A model generated the notes under the pieces. It ran no database searches. It saw only the letters and a list, made by a program, of their open reading frames with translations, and was not told the origin of the DNA. The translations under genes and the position numbers were made by a program. This document shows, one piece after another, positions 21,461 to 30,712 of a stretch of DNA of 64,000 nucleotides (position 1 is its first letter; each line of letters begins with the position of its first letter). Location: positions 992,001 to 1,056,000 of the forward strand of contig NC_020187.1 of the NCBI RefSeq assembly GCF_000315915.1. The letters are read 5' to 3'. This DNA comes from Henningerozyma blattae CBS 6284 (taxonomy: Eukaryota; Ascomycota; Saccharomycetes; Saccharomycetales; Saccharomycetaceae).

Positions 21461-24016
21461 ATGAATGGATTTTCACGACTGGTAGCGTCTAAAGAAGCAC
21501 GTCATGTTTATTTTAGGGTAGGCGAAACATCAAGCTTAACCCATAAACGTTGGGTAACTGTAATACCTAAAGCTAGAGCAAATAAATTAAAACTTCGGAA
21601 AGTTAAAAACGTTACAATACAAGATATTAACCTAGAAGGGGTTGACAAGGCTAGTTCTAAGGAACTAGAATTTAAAATTAAGCAGCTGCAAGAATTCACA
21701 AACAATTTGAAAAATAATCTAAGGGCTGCTGAAAAAGAAAGAAAAGCCTTGAAACAAAAACAGCATGCTCAATCTGATAGTCTAAAACAATCAAGTGAAG
21801 ATAAATCCGAACTATTCCAAAAACTATTTGGTGATACATCTAAGCAGCATGAAAATAATAAATCTCTTCTGCGTTCCTCTACAACCGCTTATAAACTACC
21901 GCAACCAGATGAATTATTGCCACCAGCATTGGTTAAGAATATAAATGATAATAATCTAATTACAAGAGCATTAATTGACCAATCTTACCAAGATTGGAAC
22001 TTGATTGTAAGTTCTACTTATTCAACCAAAAATAGACTTCGAAATATCTCTAAAAAGCAATTGGCCTTTAAATTCTTAAATAAAATTCAGAATCTTTCAT
22101 TAGAAAATATTGAACGTTTAATAGAAATGCTGGATGAATTAAATTATTATGACTCACAAACTTTCAGAAATTCTTTCTTTAATTGTATCTTCAAAAATCT
22201 ATCAAAAATTCCATATGATCGAAAGCTAATTGATCCCAAACACGGTAATGATCCAGTAATTTCCAAAATGAAAGATCTACTCATCAAATATGACAAACTT
22301 ACGAATGTTGAAAATCCAACAACAAAGGCATCAAGCACAATGACAGGTTATATTCTAAATTGTTGTATAACTTATGCTAGTAATATGAAAAGCTTCGACA
22401 ATATGGAATATTTTTTAAGCAAATTTAAAAACGATTACGGAATTATACCAAATAAACAAAATTCTACTGTAATTATTCAATTCTACACCAAACTCGGATG
22501 TTATAAGCAAGCATGGGATGTATTTGACGCCATGAAGTTTATGTCTGAAAGCACTTTTCCTAGTGAAATAACATATAATTCGGTTATTCAATTATGTGCT
22601 AAAGAAAAAAATTATTCCAGAGCTATAGATCTTTATAACGAAATGCAAGATAAAAATATTAAGATATCTGTTAGAACTTTAAGCACTTTAGCTAAGACTT
22701 TAGCTACATCGAGTTCAGACAATATTACTAGTGAAGGCAAAGCTGAATCATTGCGATTATATGGATGGAAATATATTCATATGATTGAACAAGACTACAA
22801 TTTAAGGGATTTTATTAGTGATTCAAATGATAAAGATGCATTTTTTACCCTTGAAGCAATGCTTGCTTTGGCTGCTTATGATGGTGATATTGCATTAGCT
22901 AGGGCTTTATATTTTAAAGCCATTACTCAAAAATATAAATACGAATTAATTAATCCTGCTAATGTCGGTTTAACTTCAAGGGAGCTTTGGAAAAAAACTT
23001 TATATCCACAATTGTTAAATTATCTAATGTTGGCTTATCAAAGATATTCTACTACTAGCTTACCAATTCTTTTGGGCTATTCTGAGGGCATTATTTTAAG
23101 ACGAAATATTGTAAATAGTGTAGATTATGATATCAGGGATTATGGAGATAATATTAAACTTCCTATGCTACCATTAAAAGAAATTAATCAACCTTGGCAA
23201 ATCTTGGCTGAATCTCGTGCGCTCTGGCATTTCAATTTAGATTTTGGGAACTCTGTCGATCTGAGACAACGGCCTTCTGAATTGAATGTTGATTTACTAA
23301 AGAATTTCAGACAGAATTGTCAAACTTTTAGTGAATTTAAATTTGAAATCATGTATCTAGTAAGCAAGTGGAAAGAGGAACTTGTTAATAGCACGATATT
23401 GAACCCTATAACTTTAAATACATATTTATCAATAGCAATTAAACAGGGGAATGATAAGCATGAATACATATCAAGATTAAATGAATTCTCATACGAACAA
23501 CATGTTCTTGATGCAATTTTGCAAGATATGTATAACAAACTTGAAACTGAAAATTCTGTTCCAACATCTAATAATTCCCTAAGTAAAAATATTGATTATC
23601 TAGGAAGTTTAAAGCATAAAATTCTGAGGAATGAAAATATTTATGAAGTAACTTTGAAAGCAGCTATGAAATTTAATGATTATGATATGGCAACTAATAC
23701 ATGGAATGGTAGAGGTTATTTTAGAAAAACTGATGCTTTCCAAAAATTGGATAAAAAAGAGCGTGTTTGTAGTGACCAAATTTTTGCACAATGTATGGTG
23801 GACTTTTTCACTCAAGCTAAGATGTATGAAGATGCAATTAAATTAATTTTATCTACTCAGCGAGGTATAAATTGGACGTATTCGATGGTCAAAAATTTGT
23901 ATAGGGGCTTACAAGAAATTGAAGACAGCCATAGTACTAGGATTTTATCAGAAGTGATCAATAAGAAAACTAAAATTCAAATTATAGAGCAAAAATTAAA
24001 GGATTTGGATATTTAG
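21461..24016 (+). CDS. CCM1: Ccm1/Dmr1, mitochondrial pentatricopeptide-repeat RNA-binding protein
   Basis: Start taken as ATG 21461 (851 residues, S. cerevisiae 864); three upstream codons are open only from a TTG. Ccm1 is a mitochondrial PPR protein that stabilises 15S rRNA and is required for removal of COB and COX1 introns. The N-terminus is basic and hydroxylated, consistent with import. PPR-like repeats lie around residues 300-420, with NKQNSTVIIQFYTKLGCYKQ and EITYNSVIQLCAKEKNYSR closely following the yeast protein, and the SEGKAESLRLYGWKY block comes after them. It converges on GPC1, as YGR150C and YGR149W do. Confidence 0.93.
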   Translation: MNGFSRLVASKEARHVYFRVGETSSLTHKRWVTVIPKARANKLKLRKVKNVTIQDINLEGVDKASSKELEFKIKQLQEFTNNLKNNLRAAEKERKALKQKQHAQSDSLKQSSEDKSELFQKLFGDTSKQHENNKSLLRSSTTAYKLPQPDELLPPALVKNINDNNLITRALIDQSYQDWNLIVSSTYSTKNRLRNISKKQLAFKFLNKIQNLSLENIERLIEMLDELNYYDSQTFRNSFFNCIFKNLSKIPYDRKLIDPKHGNDPVISKMKDLLIKYDKLTNVENPTTKASSTMTGYILNCCITYASNMKSFDNMEYFLSKFKNDYGIIPNKQNSTVIIQFYTKLGCYKQAWDVFDAMKFMSESTFPSEITYNSVIQLCAKEKNYSRAIDLYNEMQDKNIKISVRTLSTLAKTLATSSSDNITSEGKAESLRLYGWKYIHMIEQDYNLRDFISDSNDKDAFFTLEAMLALAAYDGDIALARALYFKAITQKYKYELINPANVGLTSRELWKKTLYPQLLNYLMLAYQRYSTTSLPILLGYSEGIILRRNIVNSVDYDIRDYGDNIKLPMLPLKEINQPWQILAESRALWHFNLDFGNSVDLRQRPSELNVDLLKNFRQNCQTFSEFKFEIMYLVSKWKEELVNSTILNPITLNTYLSIAIKQGNDKHEYISRLNEFSYEQHVLDAILQDMYNKLETENSVPTSNNSLSKNIDYLGSLKHKILRNENIYEVTLKAAMKFNDYDMATNTWNGRGYFRKTDAFQKLDKKERVCSDQIFAQCMVDFFTQAKMYEDAIKLILSTQRGINWTYSMVKNLYRGLQEIEDSHSTRILSEVINKKTKIQIIEQKLKDLDI

Positions 24017-24278
24017 GATATAAACAAAATCTTAATATTTTTGTTTCATTTTGTTTTTAATTGGCATTATTATACACCTTTATGCATTTTGGTATTTTTT
24101 ATTAATAATACACATATTCTTCTAATCTAACCTAGCTTGTAAATAATAGTTTATAGTTATTGACTTAAAATACTACAAAATATAGATTCAAAGATTGAAT
24201 GACAAACTGAAAAAAAAAATAAAAATAAATAAAAAAAGGACAGTCAAATATTTTGAATTTCTTAGTTATATATAACAT

Positions 24279-25535
24279 TTAAACGGCGGATGATCTTGTA
24301 TCGTCAGACACAACACTGGATATGGATGAGATGAGAGATGGAGAAACCGATCTAGATATATTAGGAGAGTCAAGATCTCTAATGCTTAATTGTTGTTGTA
24401 AGTTGTCGACTTCTAAACGCAATTTATCCATTTCTTTATTAAATTTCTTGCCGTAATAATCAATGTAATATGTGGCACCATTGTGAGCTGCACATAGAAA
24501 AATGAATATTAAAAACAGTGAAGCTGCTTTCTTATGTGGAAACCAAATATAGCATAAGGACATAGTGGTTAATTGGTATAAATATTGAGCAAAGGTAAAA
24601 ATAATTAAAGGTAATGGGGAAGGTAATTTCATAATCCATAAGTCTTTAAAGTTATGTGTTGTTAAATATTGGAAACTTGTCATTCTTTGACCAGTTTTAA
24701 TCTTTTTAGCTTCTCTTACAGTAATAAAATAGTGATAGGATGATTGCCATATCAAATAATAGAAAGATGTCCAATAGATATTGTATTTAATTTGATAAGG
24801 CATTGAAGCTGAATAATAAGCTGCTGGGAATCTTTGTTTTCTAAATTCTGAAGTTAATGAATGTTGAATAATGAACATTGTGCATGGAGGCATTAGATGT
24901 ATGAAACATGATGTGATTTTATCAATTGAATGTATTATTAAAGAATTCCTCCAAGTGATGACTGCGAAGGATAAACTACCAAACGTTAATGCAAAACAAG
25001 AATGATAAAGGCTTGTTGAATTTGGCCATACCCAGATATAAAGTAAACAAAGGAGATTCACGAAATAGCATAAGTCAGCCAGAAAATAATGATTGTTGGC
25101 CTTGTAATATGTATAAAATCTAATGGGCATGAATAATCCTAAAAGTCCCGTATAATATACATGAAACCAATCGGGGAATTTGCCCATTATATAGCCTATT
25201 AAAAAAAGATTTAACAATGTAAAGGGGTAGAAAGCCTTCTCTAGGGATGTGCTATTTTTGAAAAAAATAGTGTCTAGGGAATTATCTACATCTTTAACTC
25301 TTTGAGATAGTTTTGATTTAATATCTTCATATATTTTTTGTTTAGAAGGAACTGATTTCGATGCAACAACATCCAATTTTTTCAGCTTCAGTCTTGCCTT
25401 TTCCAAATAAGAATTTCTTTTAGGAGTTGAATTAAGATAAGGACTGTTAACTGAAGAAGGATCTAGGAATTCCATCACAGAACCTAAAGACCAAAGCGAT
25501 TCATATTTTCTACTATCGTTACGATCAGTAGTCAT
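24279..25535 (-). CDS. GPC1: Gpc1, glycerophosphocholine acyltransferase
   Basis: A 418-residue polytopic membrane protein, orthologue of YGR149W (432 residues). Gpc1 acylates glycerophosphocholine with acyl-CoA to give lysophosphatidylcholine, part of phosphatidylcholine remodelling at the ER. About eight hydrophobic segments run from residue 105 to 370, with the conserved HSIDKITSCFIHLMPP and IWQSSYHYFITVREA blocks. A cytosolic N-terminus with coiled-coil character and a Ser-rich C-terminus flank them. The neighbour CCM1 confirms synteny with YGR149W/YGR150C. Confidence 0.92.
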   Translation of the reverse strand: MTTDRNDSRKYESLWSLGSVMEFLDPSSVNSPYLNSTPKRNSYLEKARLKLKKLDVVASKSVPSKQKIYEDIKSKLSQRVKDVDNSLDTIFFKNSTSLEKAFYPFTLLNLFLIGYIMGKFPDWFHVYYTGLLGLFMPIRFYTYYKANNHYFLADLCYFVNLLCLLYIWVWPNSTSLYHSCFALTFGSLSFAVITWRNSLIIHSIDKITSCFIHLMPPCTMFIIQHSLTSEFRKQRFPAAYYSASMPYQIKYNIYWTSFYYLIWQSSYHYFITVREAKKIKTGQRMTSFQYLTTHNFKDLWIMKLPSPLPLIIFTFAQYLYQLTTMSLCYIWFPHKKAASLFLIFIFLCAAHNGATYYIDYYGKKFNKEMDKLRLEVDNLQQQLSIRDLDSPNISRSVSPSLISSISSVVSDDTRSSAV

Positions 25536-25860
25536 TTTTCGGTATGTAGTGAGAGATATTGTGTAATGATCGGTCGTATTATTGTTGTTGTTTTTGTTAT
25601 TTTTAATACTATTTATTTTGTTTGTTATTATTGTTTTTTTACCTGATCTATAATTAGATTTGGAAATGATGGACGATGATCTACCCTTTAATATAAATTC
25701 AAATCGGAATGTATTAGTTACCTGAAATGGTACAAAGTGGGCCCATCCGAGAATTTTCGAAAATCCTACGGAGTTGAATAAAAAACTTTAAGATTTAAGA
25801 ATTTAAGAATTGTTTAATATAAAAATTACATATATAAAATTATAAATATTAAGACATTTC
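25536..25860. other. GPC1 promoter and RPL30 3' flank; RPL24 position is empty
   Basis: About 325 bp. In S. cerevisiae a copy of RPL24 flanks both RPL30 (YGL031C) and GPC1 (YGR148C). Here the two genes are directly adjacent and no RPL24 frame or relic is visible. Confidence 0.5.
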
Positions 25861-26354
25861 TTAAGCCAAAGTGGTCAAGATATCAGAGTCACCAGCGTCC
25901 AAGATAGAAACGACACCAACTCTGAACAACTTACCGACAGCGGTACCCAATTCGTTGTTGGAACCTTGGAAGTAGTAGACCTTGGTCTTAGACAACATGG
26001 CGTAATATTCCAATTCAGACTTTCTCAAGACTGGGGTGTTAGCAGCAACAATGACTAACTTGGATTTACCTTGTCTCAAGGACTTGATGGTAGATTTGTA
26101 ACCTAAGGTGTACTTACCAGACTTGATGACTAAAGCCAACTTTTGGTTGATAGATTCTTGGGATTTAATTGGGGCCTGTACAAAAACGATTACATGATTT
26201 GGATGGTACCAAATTCAAGAAATTTCATTGTTAGTAAAAAATATTCATAATTTGCGAGAAAAAGAATATTGAAAAGTGAGACCAATGTCCACGTTCATTT
26301 TCAAACGCCGAATTGATATTTTTTCAATATCGTGAATCAAAGTATACTGACCAT
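25861..26354 (-). CDS. RPL30: 60S ribosomal protein L30 (two exons, one-codon first exon)
   Basis: Exon 2 is 25861-26175 (104 codons and stop). Exon 1 is the ATG alone at 26352-26354. Joined, they give 105 residues starting [20 protein letters not shown], the S. cerevisiae length. The intron (26176-26351) starts with the unusual GTCAGT also used by S. cerevisiae RPL30, has TACTAAC at 26236-26230 and ends CAG. L30 is a large-subunit ribosomal protein that also binds a kink-turn in its own pre-mRNA to block splicing; that element is preserved here. An ORF scan alone would miss the first 13 residues. Confidence 0.96.
26176..26351 (-). other. RPL30 spliceosomal intron
   Basis: A 176-nt intron. 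The 5' splice site GTCAGT directly follows the start codon, the branch motif TACTAAC is at 26236-26230, and the 3' splice site CAG is at 26178-26176. The weak 5' site is expected for the L30-regulated transcript. Confidence 0.92.
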
Positions 26355-26395
26355 CTCTGCGTATTGTTGTAGTTGTTGTTTTAAACACTCCGGTC
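26349..26395 (-). promoter_or_regulatory. L30-binding kink-turn in RPL30 leader
   Basis: The RNA strands GACCGGAGTGT (26395-26385) and ACGCAGAGATGGTC (26362-26349) pair as two short helices around a purine-rich asymmetric internal loop. The second strand spans the start codon and the 5' splice site. As I recall it, the S. cerevisiae RPL30 element has the same two strands. Binding of excess L30 protein there blocks splicing and translation. Confidence 0.88.
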
Positions 26396-26557
26396 TATTT
26401 AACCTTTTGTTATTTCAAGATAGATGTTTTATGTATTGATGATATAATTTTTTTAACCTGAAGTTGCAAAATGAAAAACTTTGAAAGTTTCACGATGTGA
26501 TTTCAGTAAAAATGGATCAATTTCGGAATGAAAAAAAGTGAAAAATAAAAAAAAAAC

Positions 26558-26589
<32 letters not shown>

Positions 26590-26612
26590 GTAAAAATAGA
26601 AAAAAAAGTATA

Positions 26613-26625
26613 ACACCCAGACACC
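26613..26625. promoter_or_regulatory. Rap1-like site in RPL30 promoter
   Basis: ACACCCAGACACC fits the Rap1 consensus ACACCCRYACAY and lies about 260 bp upstream of the RPL30 start, next to A-rich tracts, the usual layout of yeast ribosomal-protein promoters. Confidence 0.6.
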
Positions 26626-26715
26626 TGAAATAGCAGTCCGAAAATATTTAAACTCATATCGGAGAAAAATTATCAAAGGAAAAACGTCATCTTAATCTGG
26701 AGTCGTAGATGTATT

Positions 26716-26757
26716 AGCCGTGTTTCATTATGACGAAAATGAGGATGAAACACGGCT
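26716..26757. promoter_or_regulatory. Palindromic pair of pheromone response elements upstream of AGA2
   Basis: A perfect inverted repeat: AGCCGTGTTTCAT (26716-26728) and ATGAAACACGGCT (26745-26757) around a 16-nt spacer. Each arm holds the Ste12 site TGAAACA. It lies about 310 bp upstream of AGA2, a pheromone-induced gene. Confidence 0.75.
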
Positions 26758-26777
26758 ATTTTGAGGAATACAGAAGA

Positions 26778-26808
26778 CATGTATATATCCTATTCGGGCA
26801 ATTACATG
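26778..26808. promoter_or_regulatory. Alpha2-Mcm1 operator for a-specific expression of AGA2
   Basis: Exactly 31 bp: half-sites CATGTA and TACATG at the ends, with an Mcm1-type centre (CCTATTCGGG, 26789-26798). The spacing matches the classical a-specific gene operators such as that of STE2. The Mcm1 box is slightly off the CC(A/T)6GG consensus. Confidence 0.85.
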
Positions 26809-26967
26809 AGTATGTTAAAGAAAATCAATTAAAACAATTCAATCAAAAATTGGAGGAGTCGTAGTTAGAGTCTTACTAGAAGAACCTCAAAAAATCTAAA
26901 ACTTTTATATTCGAATAATCTTAGGTTTTAAAACTTTAAAGCCTATAAGGTCTTATGTTTGTAAAAC

Positions 26968-26975
26968 TATATAAA
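26968..26975 (+). promoter_or_regulatory. TATA box of AGA2
   Basis: TATATAAA about 90 bp upstream of the AGA2 ATG, downstream of the operator and pheromone elements. Distances suit a yeast Pol II promoter. Confidence 0.7.
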
Positions 26976-27064
26976 GGGGTGAAATAAAGATTAGAATGGT
27001 GTCTTGTGTCATGATAAAGAGAGTACAAAATAACAAATAATACAAAACAATCCAATATACAAGT

Positions 27065-27322
27065 ATGCAAATATATCAAATCATTCTAGCGAGCATCCCA
27101 TTGATGATCAATAGTGTTAGAGGACAGATGACTATTACATCTTGCGAGACATTACCAAGCAATTACGCTGAAAGCACTCCTTACTCGTCCTCAACGACGA
27201 ATATTTTAAAGAATGGGGTATCTATGGTTGGTGTTTTCGAATATTATAAGAGTGTGAAATATGTGAATAATTGTGGAGAAACAATTCCAGGTCCAGGGAT
27301 AGGGACTGTTGCTGTATTTTAA
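27065..27322 (+). CDS. AGA2: Aga2, binding subunit of a-agglutinin
   Basis: An 85-residue secreted protein (S. cerevisiae 87). Aga2 is disulfide-linked to cell-wall-anchored Aga1 on a cells and binds Sag1 on alpha cells during mating. A signal peptide covers about residues 1-20. Mature landmarks ESTPYSSSTTNILKNG and GVFEYYKSVKYVNNCG match the yeast protein, including both cysteines (residues 27 and 69) that join it to Aga1. It sits divergent to RPL30, close to the S. cerevisiae arrangement (YGL032C), with a-specific and pheromone sites upstream. Confidence 0.94.
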   Translation: MQIYQIILASIPLMINSVRGQMTITSCETLPSNYAESTPYSSSTTNILKNGVSMVGVFEYYKSVKYVNNCGETIPGPGIGTVAVF

Positions 27323-27502
27323 AAAGATAAGACAATATTTGGTAGGGCGTGTTAAACAATTCAAGGAAAAGAAAGTAAATAAGTTCATAAGTTTCCATAG
27401 GTATGTAATTTAATATTCGGAGATATCATTCTTCAAATTGTTCGTAACCTAGTTGTTCCTGTATATTTATTTATGAGGGGAAATATGTTTTATTTTATTA
27501 AG

Positions 27503-27553
27503 CTGTTAGTAGAAAGTCATATGAGACAGAAGTATCGTGTCGTATATACATAC
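27503..27553 (-). other. Candidate HOP2 intron 2
   Basis: A 51-nt candidate: GTATGT at 27553-27548 after an in-phase CTA codon, and TACTAAC at 27511-27505 immediately followed by AG. Exon 3 would read LNKIKHISPHK and stop at 27467. The branch-to-acceptor distance is unusually short, so this is tentative. Confidence 0.5.
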
Positions 27554-28223
27554 TAGAAATTCATTCATATTGGACGGATTTACAGCATCTTTCAATACTA
27601 AAACAATCTGTTTCAAAAGTTTTTTTCTTTTAACCAATTCAGATTCGATTTGTTTTTCCATTTCCATGAAACATTTAACTTCTTGTTGACTACAGAAGTT
27701 TGTACTATTATTCAGTTGCTTTGTCATGGATTGAAGTTCTAGTAGTTCTTGTTCTAAAAGAAAAATTTCTTTGAGTAAGGTTAAATTATCTGGATATTTG
27801 TGTAAAGCAGTCATTTGCTTCTGCCAATCATTCAAATCTTTGTCTAAGTTGACTAATTCCATTTTCAACTCATTTACAGCATCCCATGTCACATTTTCTG
27901 AGGTTTCTTGGCATGGTTTCTGCTCGACACAACAATAGATTGTCACTTTACCAAATGGCTTAGACAAGATCTCATTATTCAGGGCAAGAGCGTCGAGAGA
28001 TTTCAGTAGAGCTGGTTTAGTAATGGCAATGTTGGAATCATCCTTGTTTGCATTCTTCAGATTCTGCAAAAGGTCATTAAATGAATAAGGCCTACCTTGT
28101 GTGTTTAAATATTCCAAGACGAGAGAATTTAAATCTGTAGGAGTTAGTAAACTATATATATGGGTTGTACTGTGTTGCAAATTAGTTGGTATACATACCA
28201 GTAGGTGACGTCTGTTTGGCCAT
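27506..28223 (-). CDS. HOP2: Hop2, meiotic homologue-pairing protein (spliced)
   Basis: Exon 1 is 28199-28223 (ATG plus 22 nt) and exon 2 begins at 28134. Joined they read MAKQTSPTDLNSLVLEYL and give 217 residues to the stop at 27506 (S. cerevisiae 218). Hop2 works with Mnd1 and Dmc1 in strand invasion between homologues. The N-terminal winged helix (YLNTQGRPYSFNDLLQNL; KSLDALALNNEILSKPFGKVTIY) is followed by a leucine-zipper-like coiled coil. A second intron near the 3' end (27503-27553) would replace the last residues with an 11-residue tail ending at 27467. The promoter has only a poor URS1 resemblance (AACCGCC near 28374). Confidence 0.88.
28135..28198 (-). other. HOP2 intron 1
   Basis: A 64-nt intron: GTATGT at 28198-28193, TACTAAC at 28149-28143, CAG at 28137-28135. 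It restores an ATG start to a frame that otherwise has none. Confidence 0.9.
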
Positions 28224-28758
28224 ATTTGTTAATTATTTGTTTTGACGAGTTGGAGGTAATCTTAGTTCATACATGTTTTTTTCATTATTACAATATTCTT
28301 TACAGCTCAAGCTGCAGATCCTTTCTATTTTTATAGAGCTGTTCTTACCCGGCCAAGCAAAATAACCGCCCATGTACCATATGATACCCAGAGCAAGGAA
28401 AATTTATCTTCGATTAGTTCAAGAAAGTTAAAATATATTATATAAAAGGAATTCAGTTAAATATATATATATACATATATATGCTAGGTATATTCTGTTG
28501 ATAATTCACCTTCCTCTATTGGAAGTATCGGAGTGAATAATAATGTTACACATCAAACAGAGATTTACAAGTCTCTTATTTGAAATTTTAATTTTAAAAA
28601 AAACAAAAAACAATATCTATATATCTATATATCATAAAATCATTTTTGTGTTGCTTTCTGACAAGGCATACTATCGTGCTGTATCGATTAACGAATATAT
28701 GTCCATGGAACTCCAATGGATGAATAGTTTAAAAAAAGGATCAAAAATTCAACGTATT
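28224..28758. other. HOP2 promoter and SEC9 3' flank
   Basis: About 535 bp, with a (TA)n-rich stretch near 28455-28482. A 77-codon frame at 28543-28776 has AT-biased composition and runs antisense into SEC9; it is not supported as a gene. Confidence 0.45.
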
Positions 28759-30708
28759 CTATCGTATAGATGCTAATTTATGAGTATTCAAGTTTATATC
28801 GATATCCAAATTATCAGTATCTTCCTCAATACTATTCAATCTACCTTGTTGATCGTCCAACTCCTGACCGGCAGCTACTGCTAACTTCTTCAAACGTTTG
28901 GAGATTTGTCCAATCTGTTCCAAGTTTCGATCAATTTCAATCTCCATGGCATCATCTTCATCATCATTTTCAAATTGGAACTTCTGATTTCTTTCCAAAA
29001 TCATACGTCTATCGTATTTTTCTTGTAATTCTGAAGGGTCATGCTTGCTATTTTGTTCCAAGGCATTTTCAATCCTCTTGGTAGAATTGATGATTCCTTG
29101 ATTCGTATGTTCTCGTTGCATAGTTTCTTCCAATCTACGGTTTCTTATCTTTTCTTGTTTAGCTAATAATCTTTTTTTAGAATTGAATGGGTTCTTCACA
29201 TGAACGGCTAAAATGTTTCTATTTAATCGTTTCAAACTATCAACATTGTCAGATGCACTTTGATTGTGAACTTTCATCAAATCAATATTTTTCTCCACAT
29301 TACCCAATTGTTCACTTTGAGCACCCAATAAGCCTAAAGCATTCATACCACTTGTTTCAGCTTCGCGAGCCATTTTTAAAGTGTTTCGTGTTGATGCCAC
29401 TGATCTCTGTTTTGTAAATTTGATTTCTTGTTTAAGTTCTTCTACTTCTTCATCCTCTTCTTGTAATTGTCTTTCTTCCTCCTCCCTTTGAACTTCTTCA
29501 AATGTTTTGAACCTATTTGTCTGTGGTTCGTTTTGTTGAATCATATTGCAATACCCATAATCACCCATATCTTCATAATCATCTATATACTGTTGTTTCG
29601 AAGAACCAACATTTTCATCCTCCTGTAATGCCACCCTATTCAAATCGTCATTTAAAATTTGTTCACTTTCTTCAGCCATGGCTATCTGTACTGGTTCTTG
29701 TTCTTTAGCTAATTGTAATTGTTGTTGATGTCTCCTAGGCAGTTCAATATTAGTTTCTGTATTTTCTTCTAATATACCGGGAGGACCGTTTAAATCAAAA
29801 TCATGATCAACATTTTCTGTATCACTCTTTGTATTTTTTTGATACTTATCATCCCAATATTTATAATCTTCTGCCCATGTTGAGGCTTTATTAATAGGTT
29901 TATTTAAATCATGGTCATTGTTGGAAATTGAGTTTGTCAATTGCCTATTTAAATCATCAACAGATCCAGCGTATTTATCTTGTACAAACGATGCAAAAGG
30001 GTTATTAGATTTAGGTGAGGCTGTACTGTAACCAGAAAATCGGTTATTGTGTGAATCATGTACGTTGGACTGGGGAAACTGTCCGTTGTTCACCACAGGT
30101 GAACCTCCCAATGGTGAGCCATAAGTAGTTGGTGTCTTACGACCATAATTGCCACTAGAAGTGGTATATGAATTTTGCTTATCAAAAGAAAATGGATCAT
30201 CATTATTCAATGGAGTATTCCTCTTATTTTGGAAAACTTCATAAGGATCAGATGTTTCAAATGGTTTCTTGGCCTTGGGTGCTATGATATTATTTGTAGG
30301 TGGCGATTTTACTTTGTAAACATCAGGAATTGCATTTTCTTGTTCTTGTCTTGCTAATTCAGCGTCTCTTTGTTTCTCTCTTGTAGACCTTCTCACCAGT
30401 TTCTTTGTCAAACCTTTAAAATGGTGCCTGGACCGTGGCTTATCCTCAGAAGCACTCTCAGGAGTCTGACTCTCTTCTTCTGGTGGTATTTCTGGTACTT
30501 CTTGTGGATGAGCATATTGTTCATATCCTTCGGGTGCATAAAACTTGTCGTGTTGATGATCTAGCGCATATTGACGATATGCTGCGAATTTCGATGTATT
30601 ACGAGCCTGATGTTTTGTAGATATTCCTAATTCCTGTAAATTTGAACGGTTTTGTTCAATAGTGTCCTCCTCTGGAGGTTTGACGGTGAATATTTTTTTT
30701 AACCCCAT
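28759..30708 (-). CDS. SEC9: Sec9, plasma-membrane t-SNARE (SNAP-25 family)
   Basis: A 649-residue protein (S. cerevisiae 651). Sec9 supplies the Qb and Qc helices to the exocytic SNARE complex with Sso1/2 and Snc1/2. The start MGLKKIFTVKPPEEDTIEQN and FYAPEGYEQYAHPQE match the yeast N-terminal regulatory region. Qb lies at about residues 415-500 (with LLGAQSEQLGNVEKNIDLM) and Qc at the C-terminus (LKKLAVAAGQELDDQQGRL). There is no transmembrane segment, as expected. The nearest S. cerevisiae relative is YGR009C; the sporulation paralogue SPO20 is less likely given the length and N-terminus. Confidence 0.94.
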   Translation of the reverse strand: MGLKKIFTVKPPEEDTIEQNRSNLQELGISTKHQARNTSKFAAYRQYALDHQHDKFYAPEGYEQYAHPQEVPEIPPEEESQTPESASEDKPRSRHHFKGLTKKLVRRSTREKQRDAELARQEQENAIPDVYKVKSPPTNNIIAPKAKKPFETSDPYEVFQNKRNTPLNNDDPFSFDKQNSYTTSSGNYGRKTPTTYGSPLGGSPVVNNGQFPQSNVHDSHNNRFSGYSTASPKSNNPFASFVQDKYAGSVDDLNRQLTNSISNNDHDLNKPINKASTWAEDYKYWDDKYQKNTKSDTENVDHDFDLNGPPGILEENTETNIELPRRHQQQLQLAKEQEPVQIAMAEESEQILNDDLNRVALQEDENVGSSKQQYIDDYEDMGDYGYCNMIQQNEPQTNRFKTFEEVQREEEERQLQEEDEEVEELKQEIKFTKQRSVASTRNTLKMAREAETSGMNALGLLGAQSEQLGNVEKNIDLMKVHNQSASDNVDSLKRLNRNILAVHVKNPFNSKKRLLAKQEKIRNRRLEETMQREHTNQGIINSTKRIENALEQNSKHDPSELQEKYDRRMILERNQKFQFENDDEDDAMEIEIDRNLEQIGQISKRLKKLAVAAGQELDDQQGRLNSIEEDTDNLDIDINLNTHKLASIR

Positions 30709-30712
30709 TTGT

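Noticed and set aside
28543..28776. 77-codon plus-strand frame
   Set aside because: AT-driven composition, overlaps the SEC9 3' end antisense, no recognisable motif.
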